Part shown: positions 36,220 to 45,132 of the stretch, in pieces
Layout: every line of letters starts with the position of its first letter
How positions within the stretch are numbered: the stretch's first letter is position 1
Origin: Selenomonas sp.
GTDB taxonomy: Bacteria; Bacillota_C; Negativicutes; Selenomonadales; Selenomonadaceae
Length of the DNA: 58,619 nt
Direction: 5' to 3'
NCBI RefSeq assembly: GCF_024693525.1
Contig: NZ_JAILKR010000058.1
Location: 1 to 58,619 of the forward strand
Made by a program: the position numbers and the translations under genes
The notes under the pieces: generated by a model
The model's input: only the letters and a program-made list of their open reading frames with translations
What the model was told of the DNA's origin: nothing
Databases searched by the model: none

Positions 36220-37498
36220 GGGTAGCTGTCTCTCCTATCGTATCGAGTTTAAATAACGAGCGCATTGCGTCGATATAGAATTCTTCCTGTGGGGTCCCAG
36301 CCGATGCGTTCAATTTCATCATCGGCATGCGCAAAATCTTTCGCACAATCATGCGGGTCATATGCTCAATCTGGCGCTTCTCTTCCTTGGTAAGGTCAGG
36401 AAGCTTTGAGCTGGCTCGCTTGATTTCCCGCTGCCGAATTCGTTCGCAGCGCTCGGATAGCAAGGCCATAAGCGGACGAAAGGACAGGTATTGGAATTTA
36501 TCTTCAATCGATAATACTTCCTCCTCCACGATTTTCTGGGCCTGAACCGCTTCTTCCCGCCGTTCCTGTACATGCTCATCAACGACTTCTTCCAGCGCAT
36601 CGATGTTGTAAAGGCTGACGTTCTTGAGTTCCCCTACCTCAGGGTCCACATCACGGGGCACGGCAATATCGATGAGGAACAGCTGGCGGCCTTTGCGCTT
36701 GGTCATGAGCTGGCGTGTCTCCCAGGGCTTAATGACATAATGGGGTGCCCCGGTAGAGGTCACGATGACGTCCACGTCCACCGCCTTTTTCATCGCTTCG
36801 TCAAAGGGAATCGCTTCGCCGTTAAACCGGTCTGCTAACTGCTCAGCTCGTTCCAAATGACGGTTGGTCACGTAGATTTTCTTGACTCCCCGAGAAACCA
36901 GATGCTGCGCCGTAAGTTCTGCCATCTTGCCCGCACCGAAGATAAGAGCGTTGGAGGAGGTCAATTCCCCCAGCACCTCACGAGCCAATTCCACCGCCGC
37001 GTAGCTTATCGAAACCGAATTATACTGAATGCGGGTTTCCGTCCGCACCCGCTTGCCACAGGCAATGGCCCGGTGGAAAAGGGTGTTGAGAATGGTACTA
37101 GTCGTACCAGCTTCACGTCCTAAGGCATAAGCGGCCTTTACCTGCGACAGGATTTGACCTTCTCCCAGCACCAGGGAATCAAGACTTGACGCCACTTTGA
37201 AAAGATGCCGGATACATTCCTCGTTCTCATAATGATAGAGATACTCGTCGATATTCTCCTCATTCCCCGTAAGGTCGAAGAGAAACTGCCGCAGCGTCGG
37301 CAAGTCTTCTCGAATGTCGTCCACCACCGCATACATCTCACTGCGGTTGCAGGTCGATAAGACCACCGCCTCCGAAAGGCCCTCGTAGTCATTGAGATTG
37401 GCCAACCCATCACGTATTGCTTGTTTCGGTATCGCGAACCGCTCCCGCACATCAACAGGAGCAGTTTTATGATTCAGCCCCAGCATCAATAATTCCAT
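36179..37498 (-). CDS. hemA: Glutamyl-tRNA reductase
   Basis: A 439-residue HemA with GLNHKTAPVDVRE at the start, nucleophilic Cys in VLSTCNRSEMYAV (about residue 50), NADPH domain ALIFGAGKMAELTAQHL and a C-terminal dimerisation helix bundle. It commits glutamate from tRNA-Glu to tetrapyrroles. It overlaps sirC upstream by 32 bp and hemC downstream by 41 bp. Confidence 0.97.
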   Translation of the reverse strand: MELLMLGLNHKTAPVDVRERFAIPKQAIRDGLANLNDYEGLSEAVVLSTCNRSEMYAVVDDIREDLPTLRQFLFDLTGNEENIDEYLYHYENEECIRHLFKVASSLDSLVLGEGQILSQVKAAYALGREAGTTSTILNTLFHRAIACGKRVRTETRIQYNSVSISYAAVELAREVLGELTSSNALIFGAGKMAELTAQHLVSRGVKKIYVTNRHLERAEQLADRFNGEAIPFDEAMKKAVDVDVIVTSTGAPHYVIKPWETRQLMTKRKGRQLFLIDIAVPRDVDPEVGELKNVSLYNIDALEEVVDEHVQERREEAVQAQKIVEEEVLSIEDKFQYLSFRPLMALLSERCERIRQREIKRASSKLPDLTKEEKRQIEHMTRMIVRKILRMPMMKLNASAGTPQEEFYIDAMRSLFKLDTIGETATREERHHHYRYAQQ

Positions 37499-38114
37499 TG
37501 CGTATCTCTTCCTCCGCCCGGTCCAGCTGACCGGCTCTCACTAAATCTATCACACACTGATTCAGAGCCTTGCGCCAACGGCGCTGATGCTCCGCACTAC
37601 CTCCCGGCAGCTGTTTTATTTCTTCCCGTAAAGCCCTGAGCCGCGGTAAAAACTCCGCAAAGCTCTGGGGATATTCCCGTTCCAGCCGTTTCCGCAACAG
37701 CCGTGAAAAAGCCGGACTGTCGCCGCCGGTAGACACCGTCAACAGCAAATCTCCCCGCACAACGCGCGACGGGACCTGAAAGTCCGTCACCTCCGGCTGC
37801 GCCGCCGCATTGACTAACGCTCTGAGCTGTTTGGCTTCCCGCGCTGCCTCCCGGTTGGCCGTTTCCGAATCCGCCGCACAAAATACCAGCAATGGCTGAT
37901 ACGGTGCCAGCATGCCATACGCATAAGCGCCAGCCTGCCAGCACAATTGGTGTTCCCCCACCATTTGCTGCAGCCCTTCGGTGACAGCCGGTGCAATAAC
38001 CGTTACATCAGCCCCGGCGGCGATAAGGCCCTTTACCTTCCGCTCTGCCACCTGGCCGCCGCCTATCACCACACACGCTTTGCCGGACAGGTCCAGATTC
38101 AATGGATAAAGCAT
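37467..38114 (-). CDS. sirC: Precorrin-2 dehydrogenase / siroheme synthase N-domain
   Basis: A 215-residue protein like the N-terminal part of CysG/Met8. It has MLYPLNLDLSGKACVVIGGGQVAERKV (NAD loop), VNAAAQPEVTDFQVPSRVVRGDLLLTVSTGGDSPAFSRLLRKRLE. It oxidises precorrin-2 to sirohydrochlorin. Whether it also chelates iron, as Met8/CysG do, is not evident. First gene of the six-gene hem operon, so siroheme or cobalamin precursors are likely a major product. Confidence 0.93.
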   Translation of the reverse strand: MLYPLNLDLSGKACVVIGGGQVAERKVKGLIAAGADVTVIAPAVTEGLQQMVGEHQLCWQAGAYAYGMLAPYQPLLVFCAADSETANREAAREAKQLRALVNAAAQPEVTDFQVPSRVVRGDLLLTVSTGGDSPAFSRLLRKRLEREYPQSFAEFLPRLRALREEIKQLPGGSAEHQRRWRKALNQCVIDLVRAGQLDRAEEEIRNGIIDAGAES

Positions 38115-38181
38115 TTGCTCCCCTGCTTTCCTGAACGAATATCATTTACGAATTAGATTCATTTTTCAAACTGCTTCTACT

Positions 38182-38210
38182 ATTATACCGCTGATTGGAA
38201 GATTTTTCTA
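38182..38210 (-). promoter_or_regulatory. hem operon promoter
   Basis: On the minus strand TAGAAA (38205-38210), 17 bp, TATAAT (38182-38187), with the sirC ATG 67 bp downstream. No riboswitch-like leader is visible in the short UTR. Confidence 0.7.
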
Positions 38211-38231
38211 TACGCAAAATCCTTCATCATA

Positions 38232-38267
38232 AAAGGCCGCTGACTCGTTTTGGAGTCCGCGGCCTTT
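38232..38267 (-). terminator. Terminator after response regulator gene
   Basis: AAAGGCCGCTGACTC and GAGTCCGCGGCCTTT form a 15-bp stem with one mismatch and a 6-base loop; the T tail is short. It separates the regulator from the hem operon promoter. Confidence 0.75.
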
Positions 38268-38315
38268 CCTGCATACAGAACGGTTCGTTCACAGTCCCAA
38301 TCCTGCGTATTATCC

Positions 38316-38987
38316 TCAGTCCAGCGATATGATTTTGTTCTTTAAAACGTAAACCAATGCCTGGGTACGGTCATTGACCTTGAGTTTATGGAAAATGCTG
38401 GTCAAGTGATTCTTGACGGTCTTTTCACTAAGCCCCAGGGCCTTGCCGATATCCTGATTGGAAAAACCTTTGGCAATGCACTCCAATACATCCATCTCAC
38501 GGGCAGTCAACCGTTCGCCACGGCTCTCATCCAGCATTTCCCGGGCCTTTGTTTCCACATCATCCGAAATCGACAGGCTGCCAAAGAGCCGCTCTGCCAG
38601 CTTGGGATAGACAAAGGCGTTGCCCTCATTTACCACATGGATAGCCTTGACCAGTACCGCCGGTTCCACATCCTTCAACAAGTACCCCAGCGCGCCATTC
38701 TTCAACAATTCCAATACGTAGTTATCGCTATCGTGAATCGTCAAGGCGACAATTTTGGTTGGACATTCTGCCTGCTTAAGCTGACGAGCAACTTCCAAGC
38801 CACTGAGCCCTGGCATGTTGAGGTCTAACAGCAGTACATCCGGTTGAAGCATCAGCGTACGAGCCAAGGTCTCCTGGCCGTCCTCTGCTTCACCGATGAC
38901 CTCAAGATCATCTTCAAAGTTCAGCACACGCTTGATCCCCTGCCGCAGCAAGGCATGGTCGTCTGCAATCAAAATCTTAATCGCCAT
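38316..38987 (-). CDS. NarL/LuxR-type response regulator
   Basis: A 223-residue regulator: receiver domain (phospho-acceptor D55 in VLLLDLNMPG, acidic pocket near D9/D10), then a LuxR helix-turn-helix (LTAREMDVLECIAKGFSNQDIGKALGLSEKTVKNHLTSIFHKL). It resembles DegU. It has no partner kinase nearby. It starts 15 bp after the secretin gene and may be co-transcribed with it, which could tie its synthesis to envelope machinery. Confidence 0.92.
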   Translation of the reverse strand: MAIKILIADDHALLRQGIKRVLNFEDDLEVIGEAEDGQETLARTLMLQPDVLLLDLNMPGLSGLEVARQLKQAECPTKIVALTIHDSDNYVLELLKNGALGYLLKDVEPAVLVKAIHVVNEGNAFVYPKLAERLFGSLSISDDVETKAREMLDESRGERLTAREMDVLECIAKGFSNQDIGKALGLSEKTVKNHLTSIFHKLKVNDRTQALVYVLKNKIISLD

Positions 38988-39002
38988 ATCTGTTCTCCTT
39001 TT

Positions 39003-40370
39003 CTAATCGCATTGGCCTGTATCTATCGTACTGCCGGAATCCTTAAGTACACGGGCCGTCAGGAAAATCATGATTTCCGACTCCGTATGATTCCTCTTGT
39101 AATTGCGAAAAAAGCTCCCCAAAATAGGAACATCCCCAATAAACGGCACTTTGCTCATGGAACGGGATTCATCGCTGCCAATCAATCCACCGATTACCAT
39201 AGTCTCCCCATCCCTAAGGCGAACCGTAGTATCGGCGCTTCGTTTTTGAAAGCGATACGCCTTGATATCATTGACATACAGGGGCGAGCTAACCTCCGTA
39301 TGAACCTCTGCCGTTATCTTTCCTCCGGTATTAACCCGCGGAATACACCGCAAAATAATACCAGTCTGTCGATACGTCATCGTAGTTATTGTCGACGATT
39401 CCGTGACAGACTGTGTCGGCACTGGAACCTCTCCACCGATATTAATTACAGCTTCGTGCCCCTGTAACGTAGTAATATTCGGCTTTGCCAGCATTTTGGC
39501 CTTGCCATCCGCAATCATAGCATTGAGCTTTGCACTAAAATAAAATTCATAAGGTCTCCCCTCGGGGCCATGCCCGAAACGGATTATCCCCGGAATCTGT
39601 TCACTGCCATTGAACCGGCGGCGGATTTCCGTATCCGTATAATCCCCGCCCCGTCCGTTTTTGTATCGCGTCTTGTGGTAATCCGGATACTGTGGCAGTG
39701 TTGACCATTGCCACTCCACACCCAAATCCTTTGATGCACTGCGCGAAAGTGCAATTACTTTTGCTTCTAATGATACCTGTTCTGCCGGAACGTCCAATTT
39801 ACGCAAAACAACCTCAGCTTCCTGAGCCTCCCACGCCGTTCCATAAAAAATAACCGAGCCGGATGTCTCATCCACGAGAGCCCTATTTGCCGTCCGCCCA
39901 GCAGTCTTTTTGGCATTTGCCTCATTCTTCGTATCATTATAATTCTTATTCAACACAGAATCAATTTTTCCTTCATTTAAGAGCGATAAATTTACCGCCT
40001 TGGCCAAGTCATGGGGATCGGCGTATTTCACTTTATACGCATGAATATGGGATAAACTCCTGTTCCTGCTACCAACGGTCACAATATAATCATCGCCGTC
40101 TTGAAAGAGAATAAGCCCCTTCGCTGACGCCACCAGCTGCATCACCCGGTCTGGTTCTTCCGTCATATCGAGGGTTACCGTTCCCTTGACCTCATCATCT
40201 AACACCAGATTGAAATGCCCCATTTTAGCCGCCGATAAAAGCACCGACCGCACATCACCATTGACCACCTGCACCCGCATAGGAGAAGCTGTCAGCCGCC
40301 CCATCGGCAGCAAGAAAAAAATCACGAGGGCTCCAACAACGATAGTCTTCCCTTTCTGCCATTTATTCAT
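39003..40370 (-). CDS. PilQ/GspD-type secretin
   Basis: A 455-residue protein with a signal peptide (about 1-29), an N-terminal secretin/STN part (DVRSVLLSAAKMGHFNLVLDD), an N1-like repeat (YADPHDLAKAVNLSLL), and the C-terminal secretin domain with AVINIGGEVPVP, TGIILRCIPRV, the amphipathic C-end VPFIGDVPILGSFFRN and ESEIMIFLTARVL. It would form an outer-membrane ring for type IV pili, secretion or DNA uptake. It is short for PilQ (no AMIN domain). Other pilus genes are not in the window. Confidence 0.9.
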   Translation of the reverse strand: MNKWQKGKTIVVGALVIFFLLPMGRLTASPMRVQVVNGDVRSVLLSAAKMGHFNLVLDDEVKGTVTLDMTEEPDRVMQLVASAKGLILFQDGDDYIVTVGSRNRSLSHIHAYKVKYADPHDLAKAVNLSLLNEGKIDSVLNKNYNDTKNEANAKKTAGRTANRALVDETSGSVIFYGTAWEAQEAEVVLRKLDVPAEQVSLEAKVIALSRSASKDLGVEWQWSTLPQYPDYHKTRYKNGRGGDYTDTEIRRRFNGSEQIPGIIRFGHGPEGRPYEFYFSAKLNAMIADGKAKMLAKPNITTLQGHEAVINIGGEVPVPTQSVTESSTITTMTYRQTGIILRCIPRVNTGGKITAEVHTEVSSPLYVNDIKAYRFQKRSADTTVRLRDGETMVIGGLIGSDESRSMSKVPFIGDVPILGSFFRNYKRNHTESEIMIFLTARVLKDSGSTIDTGQCD

Positions 40371-40379
40371 CGCTCATCC

Positions 40380-40961
40380 TCATTTCTCATAGTAATAGGA
40401 CCGAAGATATAGACATTTATCCTGCCAATCCCTGCGCAGGATAACCAATCCCTCACCTATTTGAACCAGCAGCCAATCCTGAAAGGTTTCTCCCGCCGAC
40501 AGGACAGCTGTCTGCCCGCCAATGCGCAACAGAGCCACCTTGCCATCATCTCCCTGCATAATCCCGCAAAGTTCTGGGTCCGCAGGGCGAGCTTCGTCCA
40601 TCGGCTCTAGCGACGGTTCTTGAGGCTTTGGCTTTTCCGACCGCTTTGTCAGCGGCATTGTTGTTCTTGCCGCTGACGGTTCCGGTGACAGCTTCGCTTC
40701 TTTTGATACTGCTTGTGCCTGGCAGTCCTCACCCGCTCGTTCATGAACGGCCGTAAAAGGATTACGGATATCCTCCTCTGCCACCTGAATATCCGCCCCC
40801 CGTATTCCTCGCCGCCCCAACACCTCTGGTGCTTCCTTGGGCTCTGGTGATTCTGTGGACACACTCTCCCCATCTTTGCCAGCGTACAATACACTTACAC
40901 CGCAAAACAATATCGTAACAAACAGAGCTGCCAGTTTCTTGCTGTTATATTGTGCATCCAT
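40380..40961 (-). CDS. PilP/GspC-like secretin partner (putative)
   Basis: A 193-residue protein with one N-terminal membrane segment (KLAALFVTILFCGVSVLYA), a long Pro/Glu-rich low-complexity stretch (about 30-125), and a C-terminal ~60-residue beta domain (LCGIMQGDDGKVALLRIGG then QTAVLSAGETFQDWLLVQIG). That domain looks like the PilP/GspC homology region that binds secretin N-domains. It immediately precedes the secretin gene, as pilP does. Motif similarity is modest. ATG 40961 is preceded by AGGAGGAG. Confidence 0.65.
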   Translation of the reverse strand: MDAQYNSKKLAALFVTILFCGVSVLYAGKDGESVSTESPEPKEAPEVLGRRGIRGADIQVAEEDIRNPFTAVHERAGEDCQAQAVSKEAKLSPEPSAARTTMPLTKRSEKPKPQEPSLEPMDEARPADPELCGIMQGDDGKVALLRIGGQTAVLSAGETFQDWLLVQIGEGLVILRRDWQDKCLYLRSYYYEK

Positions 40962-41074
40962 AAACGACTCTCCTCCTGTTTGTCTCTTTATAAGAAGCTT
41001 TTCGATATTATTATATTCGCATTGTTCGTGTTTGTATAGCATTTATTAAAAAATTCGAAATAAACAATAAAAAA

Positions 41075-41104
41075 GAAGAACTCCCTCTTACGAGAAAATT
41101 CTTC
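41075..41104 (-). terminator. Terminator after pgi
   Basis: Stem GAAGAATTTTCTC / GAGGGAGTTCTTC on the minus strand, partly mismatched, followed by TTTTTT. Confidence 0.7.
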
Positions 41105-41121
41105 CTAATCCTACTTAAAAA

Positions 41122-42582
41122 TTATTTCTGGTTCATAGCTTTGCGCTCAGCCAGTTTCGGGCCCATGATGCGTTTGTAGGACTCAACACCCGGCTGGTCG
41201 AAGGCATCCACATCAGCCAGCTCACCTTCGTAAGCAACCGACATAGCCAGCATGTACAGCAGCTCACCGAGATGATAAGCATCCAGTTTCGGCAGCGTAA
41301 AGCAAGCGTTGTAGCGCTTATTGGAAGCCAGCGCATCCGCATTCGACTGACGAGCAACCTCCAGAGCCTGACCCATGGTCACACCAGAGATGTCGGCCAG
41401 TTTCTGAGCTTCTGGGAATACATTCGGAATTTCCAGGTCATTTTCCCAGTTTTCCAGGCGAATGAACTGAACGATTTTATCCAGTTTACCTTCCTGATGC
41501 TGCTGGGTCTGGGAATGCATATCCGTCGTACCAACTGCCACCAGCGGCGTACGGCCATAGCATACTTCTTTGCCTTCCTTGTTGTACTGTTTGCCAAGGG
41601 ACTCAGCCAGCAGCTGGATATACCACTCCGAAACGGATTTGAGATAATCGCCATAAGGCATCATGACTTCGATATCACGGCCATGTTTCTCCGACGCAGC
41701 AAATTTCAGGGCAGCATTGAGCATTGCCGGGTTCTGCCACATATCGTCATTCTGGCAAGCCTTGTCCATGTCTTTAGCACCATCGAGGAATGCTTGGATG
41801 TCGAAACCAATGCAGGCAGCCAGCGTCAGACCGACTTCGCAGAAAATCGAGAAACGTCCGCCGACACCGTCCGGTACAGCATACTGCGGCCAGCCTTTTT
41901 CAATAGCCAACTTCTTCAAGAGCGTCTGTTTTTCCATGTTCGGGTCCGTAACGGCTACTACTTCCACATCGACGTTCTCGAATTTTTGCAGCGCATCATA
42001 GATAACCATGAAGTTGGACATGGTATCAAGGGTACCGCCAGATTTGGAGATAACCAGCAGCAGAACCTTCAGATTGCGTTTTTCATGGCTCTTGGTAACT
42101 GCTGCCGAGTTTTTCAGATAACGGATGATGTCGCCCGTGCGGCGCGGGTCGATGTTCTGACCACTGAAGACAACCTTTGGAAAGCCATTGCGCTCCTCTT
42201 TCGACAGGGCGTTCCAGAACTCGCCGCAATGAACATCAAAGAGGACTTTGTCGCCGAGATAAGAACCACCGATACCGAGGGAAACTACAACGTCCACGTT
42301 GTCTTTTACATGGTCCGTCAATTCCTGCAAATGTTTCATGGAGCTGGGGCTGTTCAGATGGCCTTCCTCAACATAGGGCAGCTGGCTGAAAAGAACCTTC
42401 TCCGGCTCACCATCTTTGGAAAGATGCGCACGGATAAAACCTTTTTCGCGCATTACTTTCATAGCCTCATGAGCTTTTTTCAGATCTTCTTCGTAGCATT
42501 TCAGATCTGCATCCGTAACTTTGCCTTCACCATACAGGTTGTCATAATCAAACGTAAAACCTGATTTCAGTTTCAAACTCAT
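41122..42582 (-). CDS. pgi: Glucose-6-phosphate isomerase
   Basis: A 486-residue PGI-type SIS-fold enzyme. It shows DVVVSLGIGGSYLGDKVLFD (sugar-phosphate loop), LLLVISKSGGTLDTMSNFMV, GVGGRFSIFCEVGLTLAACIGFD and the C-terminal QPGVESYKRIMG with the catalytic Lys. It interconverts glucose 6-phosphate, which the cassette at 2-9 kb would deliver, and fructose 6-phosphate. Start at 42582 chosen on family alignment; GAGGAG lies 11 bases upstream. Promoter at 42685-42713. Confidence 0.95.
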   Translation of the reverse strand: MSLKLKSGFTFDYDNLYGEGKVTDADLKCYEEDLKKAHEAMKVMREKGFIRAHLSKDGEPEKVLFSQLPYVEEGHLNSPSSMKHLQELTDHVKDNVDVVVSLGIGGSYLGDKVLFDVHCGEFWNALSKEERNGFPKVVFSGQNIDPRRTGDIIRYLKNSAAVTKSHEKRNLKVLLLVISKSGGTLDTMSNFMVIYDALQKFENVDVEVVAVTDPNMEKQTLLKKLAIEKGWPQYAVPDGVGGRFSIFCEVGLTLAACIGFDIQAFLDGAKDMDKACQNDDMWQNPAMLNAALKFAASEKHGRDIEVMMPYGDYLKSVSEWYIQLLAESLGKQYNKEGKEVCYGRTPLVAVGTTDMHSQTQQHQEGKLDKIVQFIRLENWENDLEIPNVFPEAQKLADISGVTMGQALEVARQSNADALASNKRYNACFTLPKLDAYHLGELLYMLAMSVAYEGELADVDAFDQPGVESYKRIMGPKLAERKAMNQK

Positions 42583-42634
42583 TCTCGTCAACACTCCTCT
42601 GTACTCCACATCCCCGCTGCGTGCCATCGCAGTA

Positions 42635-42713
42635 AAAAAAAAGGATGCTACCATAAAAAACCACATATCGTATAATACGTGATTATTATAGCATGCATCC
42701 TTTTTACTGTGAA
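42635..42713 (-). promoter_or_regulatory. pgi promoter nested in a terminator hairpin
   Basis: On the minus strand TTCACA (42708-42713), 17 bp, TATAAT (42685-42690) with an extended TGC. The promoter's spacer contains AAAAAGGATGC, which can pair with GCATCCTTTTTTTTT (about 42632-42646), a terminator for incoming transcripts. A pgi mRNA starting near 42678 lacks the left arm and would escape termination. Confidence 0.6.
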
Positions 42714-42734
42714 GGAATTTTTAGCGTTTCATCG

Positions 42735-43307
42735 TTATTTGGAAAGTTGTTTCAACCTTTCCACTAGTTTCTCGAGCTCAAAGGAATGGTCCGGCAAAAG
42801 TTCCGATACCGTCCGGCAAGAGGATTTCGAGAGCAGTGCCAGTACCAAAATCCAAACCAGCATGCCACGGGTTCCGCACTCCCCTTCTATTACTTCGCCG
42901 TTCTCATCAAAGAGGCAGCAACGGCCAAAATCCAAATCCCACAGCACGCCCATATCGGCCTCCTGTCCACGAACAGCTGCTGCCGTATACTCACGCAGGG
43001 CCGGATTGGTGGAATCCGGAACGCCATTAGGGAAACTGCGGTCAAAAACATTATGAACCTTCACCACATCAAAGGGGAGTTTTTTCTCCAGTGCATTGAT
43101 GACCGGTCCTGCAGTTGCATTGACCGTATTGGCAACCACCTTATAGGGTTTGAGCTGACGAAGGTCAATAACCGAAAGCAGCTGTTCCACGTAATTTTCC
43201 ATAACATCTGCCTTCAAGGACTTCTCCGGATTACCTCCAGCCGGGTCAAAGTCACTTTCCATGATTAACTGCTCAACATCCCGCAGATTGTTGTCCATAA
43301 TATTCAT
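42735..43307 (-). pseudogene. Decayed phosphomannomutase fragment
   Basis: A 190-residue frame matching only the middle of ManB/CpsG-type phosphomannomutase (~455 aa): DLRDV-type linker, DVMENYVEQLLSVIDLRQLK PYKVVANTVNATAGPVINALEKKL and VHNVFDRSFPNGVPDSTNPALREYTAAAVR. The metal loop DGDFDR reads DLDFGR, so a magnesium ligand is lost, the active-site serine domain is absent, and the last ~45 residues do not match the family. It has an AGAGGTG site and could still be translated. It lies 23 bp after a full phosphoglucomutase gene. A new small-protein function cannot be excluded. Confidence 0.7.
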
Positions 43308-43329
43308 CCAATACACCTCTGATAATTTT

Positions 43330-45012
43330 TTATGCCAGCAGCGGCTTTACAGCCTCTGCCAATGCGTCTTTCACTGCTTTTGCCTCATCCAGGTCTTTAC
43401 CCAGGGTGGTGAAATAGGTCTTGATTTTCGGTTCCGTGCCAGACGGACGAACCACCACCGTCGAACCATCATCCAATTTGTAAATCAGGACATTAGCCTT
43501 GGGAAGCCCGGTCTTTTCCGGCGCACTGTAGTCGATAAGCTCAGCCACCTTGCGGCTGCCGAAGGACTTGGGCGGATTCTTGCGAAGCTCGGCCATGATG
43601 CCCTTCATCTTATCCATCCCCGACAGCCCCGGGAAGGAGAAGGAATCCACCGCATTGTAATAGCGGCCATACTGCTGATAAATTTCTTCCAAACGCTGTT
43701 TAATGGAAGACCCGATGGAACGGTAATAAGCGGCCATCTCGCAGATAAGCATGGACGAAACCACCGCATCCTTATCGCGAACATAGGGGCCAGCAAGATA
43801 ACCATAGCTTTCCTCAAAGCCAAAGATGAAACGCTCCGTTTCCCCTTTGGCCTCCAGGCCGGCAATCTGATCACCAATCCATTTGAATCCCGTGAGCACA
43901 TGCCGCAGGTCAACACCGTAGTGTTCTGCTACTTTATCCGCCAATGGCGTCGATACAATCGACATAACCGCTACCGGATTTTTCGGCATCGTGCCCTTCT
44001 CAATGCGCCCCTGGCAAATATAATCCAGCAGCAAGACACCCATTTCGTTGCCCGAAACCAATTCATAGGAACCATCGGCACACTTCATGGCGATGCCAAC
44101 GCGGTCCGCATCCGGGTCGGTAGCCAGCATCAAATCCGCCTGCTCCTCTTTGGCCAGAGTCAAGCCCTTCTCCAGTGCCTCAAAGATTTCCGGATTCGGA
44201 TAACTGCAGGTCGTAAAATAACCGTTGGGATATTCCTGTTCCGGAACAATCGTGATATCCGTAATACCGATATCCTTGAGTACCCGGGTTACCGGCACTA
44301 GGCCGGTACCGTTTAAGGGCGAATAAACCAGTTTAAGGCCAGCAGTTTTCGCCAGACCTGGGCGAACCTGGCAGCCTTCAATTGCCTCATAGAAAGCCTT
44401 TTTGCAGTCGTCATCAACGAACTGAATCAAGCCTTTGGCAACGCCTTCGGCAAAGCTGATATATTTTGCTCCCGTAAGCACGTCGGTTTTCTGAATGGAC
44501 TCGTAAACTACTGCAGCTGCATCATCCGTCATCTGGCAGCCATCCGGTCCATAAGCTTTATAGCCATTATACTTAGCCGGATTGTGGGATGCCGTAACCA
44601 TAATACCCGCATTGCACTTGTAATAACGGGTTGCAAAGCTCAGTGCCGGCACCGGCATGAGCTCGTCATAAATGCGGACATTTATGCCATTAGCTGCCAG
44701 AACCCCAGCAGCCTCTCGGGCGAAATTCCAGCCTTTAAGGCGGCTGTCGTAGCTGATAGCCACCGTCTGGGTACCGGACTGAGTCTTGACCCAGTCCGCC
44801 ACGCCCTGTGTAGCCTGACGAACGACCCAAATATTCATGCGGTTCGTGCCCGCGCCCAATACGCCGCGCAAACCAGCCGTACCAAATTCCAGAGCAACAG
44901 CAAAGCGATCTTTGATGGCTTCCTCGTCATCTTTGATATCGTTTAACTCCTTATTGAGGTCGAAATCTAAAAGATCGGCAGCAGCCCAACGTTTGTACTC
45001 ATCTTGATACAT
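43330..45012 (-). CDS. Phosphoglucomutase/phosphomannomutase
   Basis: A 560-residue alpha-D-phosphohexomutase of the PgcA type. It has EFGTAGLRGVLGAGTNRMN, phospho-serine loop VTASHNPAKYNGYK, metal loop ATDPDADRVG, sugar loop GFEESYGYLAGPYVRDKD and phosphate loop VRPSGTEPKIK, all intact. It interconverts glucose 1- and 6-phosphate. ATG 45012 chosen for the AAAGGGATGG site and family start (MYQDEYKRW). It sits upstream of the phosphomannomutase remnant and pgi. Confidence 0.94.
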   Translation of the reverse strand: MYQDEYKRWAAADLLDFDLNKELNDIKDDEEAIKDRFAVALEFGTAGLRGVLGAGTNRMNIWVVRQATQGVADWVKTQSGTQTVAISYDSRLKGWNFAREAAGVLAANGINVRIYDELMPVPALSFATRYYKCNAGIMVTASHNPAKYNGYKAYGPDGCQMTDDAAAVVYESIQKTDVLTGAKYISFAEGVAKGLIQFVDDDCKKAFYEAIEGCQVRPGLAKTAGLKLVYSPLNGTGLVPVTRVLKDIGITDITIVPEQEYPNGYFTTCSYPNPEIFEALEKGLTLAKEEQADLMLATDPDADRVGIAMKCADGSYELVSGNEMGVLLLDYICQGRIEKGTMPKNPVAVMSIVSTPLADKVAEHYGVDLRHVLTGFKWIGDQIAGLEAKGETERFIFGFEESYGYLAGPYVRDKDAVVSSMLICEMAAYYRSIGSSIKQRLEEIYQQYGRYYNAVDSFSFPGLSGMDKMKGIMAELRKNPPKSFGSRKVAELIDYSAPEKTGLPKANVLIYKLDDGSTVVVRPSGTEPKIKTYFTTLGKDLDEAKAVKDALAEAVKPLLA

Positions 45013-45132
45013 AGATAATCCATCCCTTTCATGAATCAGTAGTTCATTGACTTGTTGAGTCATCATCACCCACTATGAATACATTTCCTCTAGATAACTT
45101 CGACAATTGTCTCTGAAATCCTTCCCACCATT

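Noticed and set aside
41272..42564. A 430-codon plus-strand frame
   Set aside because: Antisense to pgi; composition and lack of motifs mark it as a shadow.
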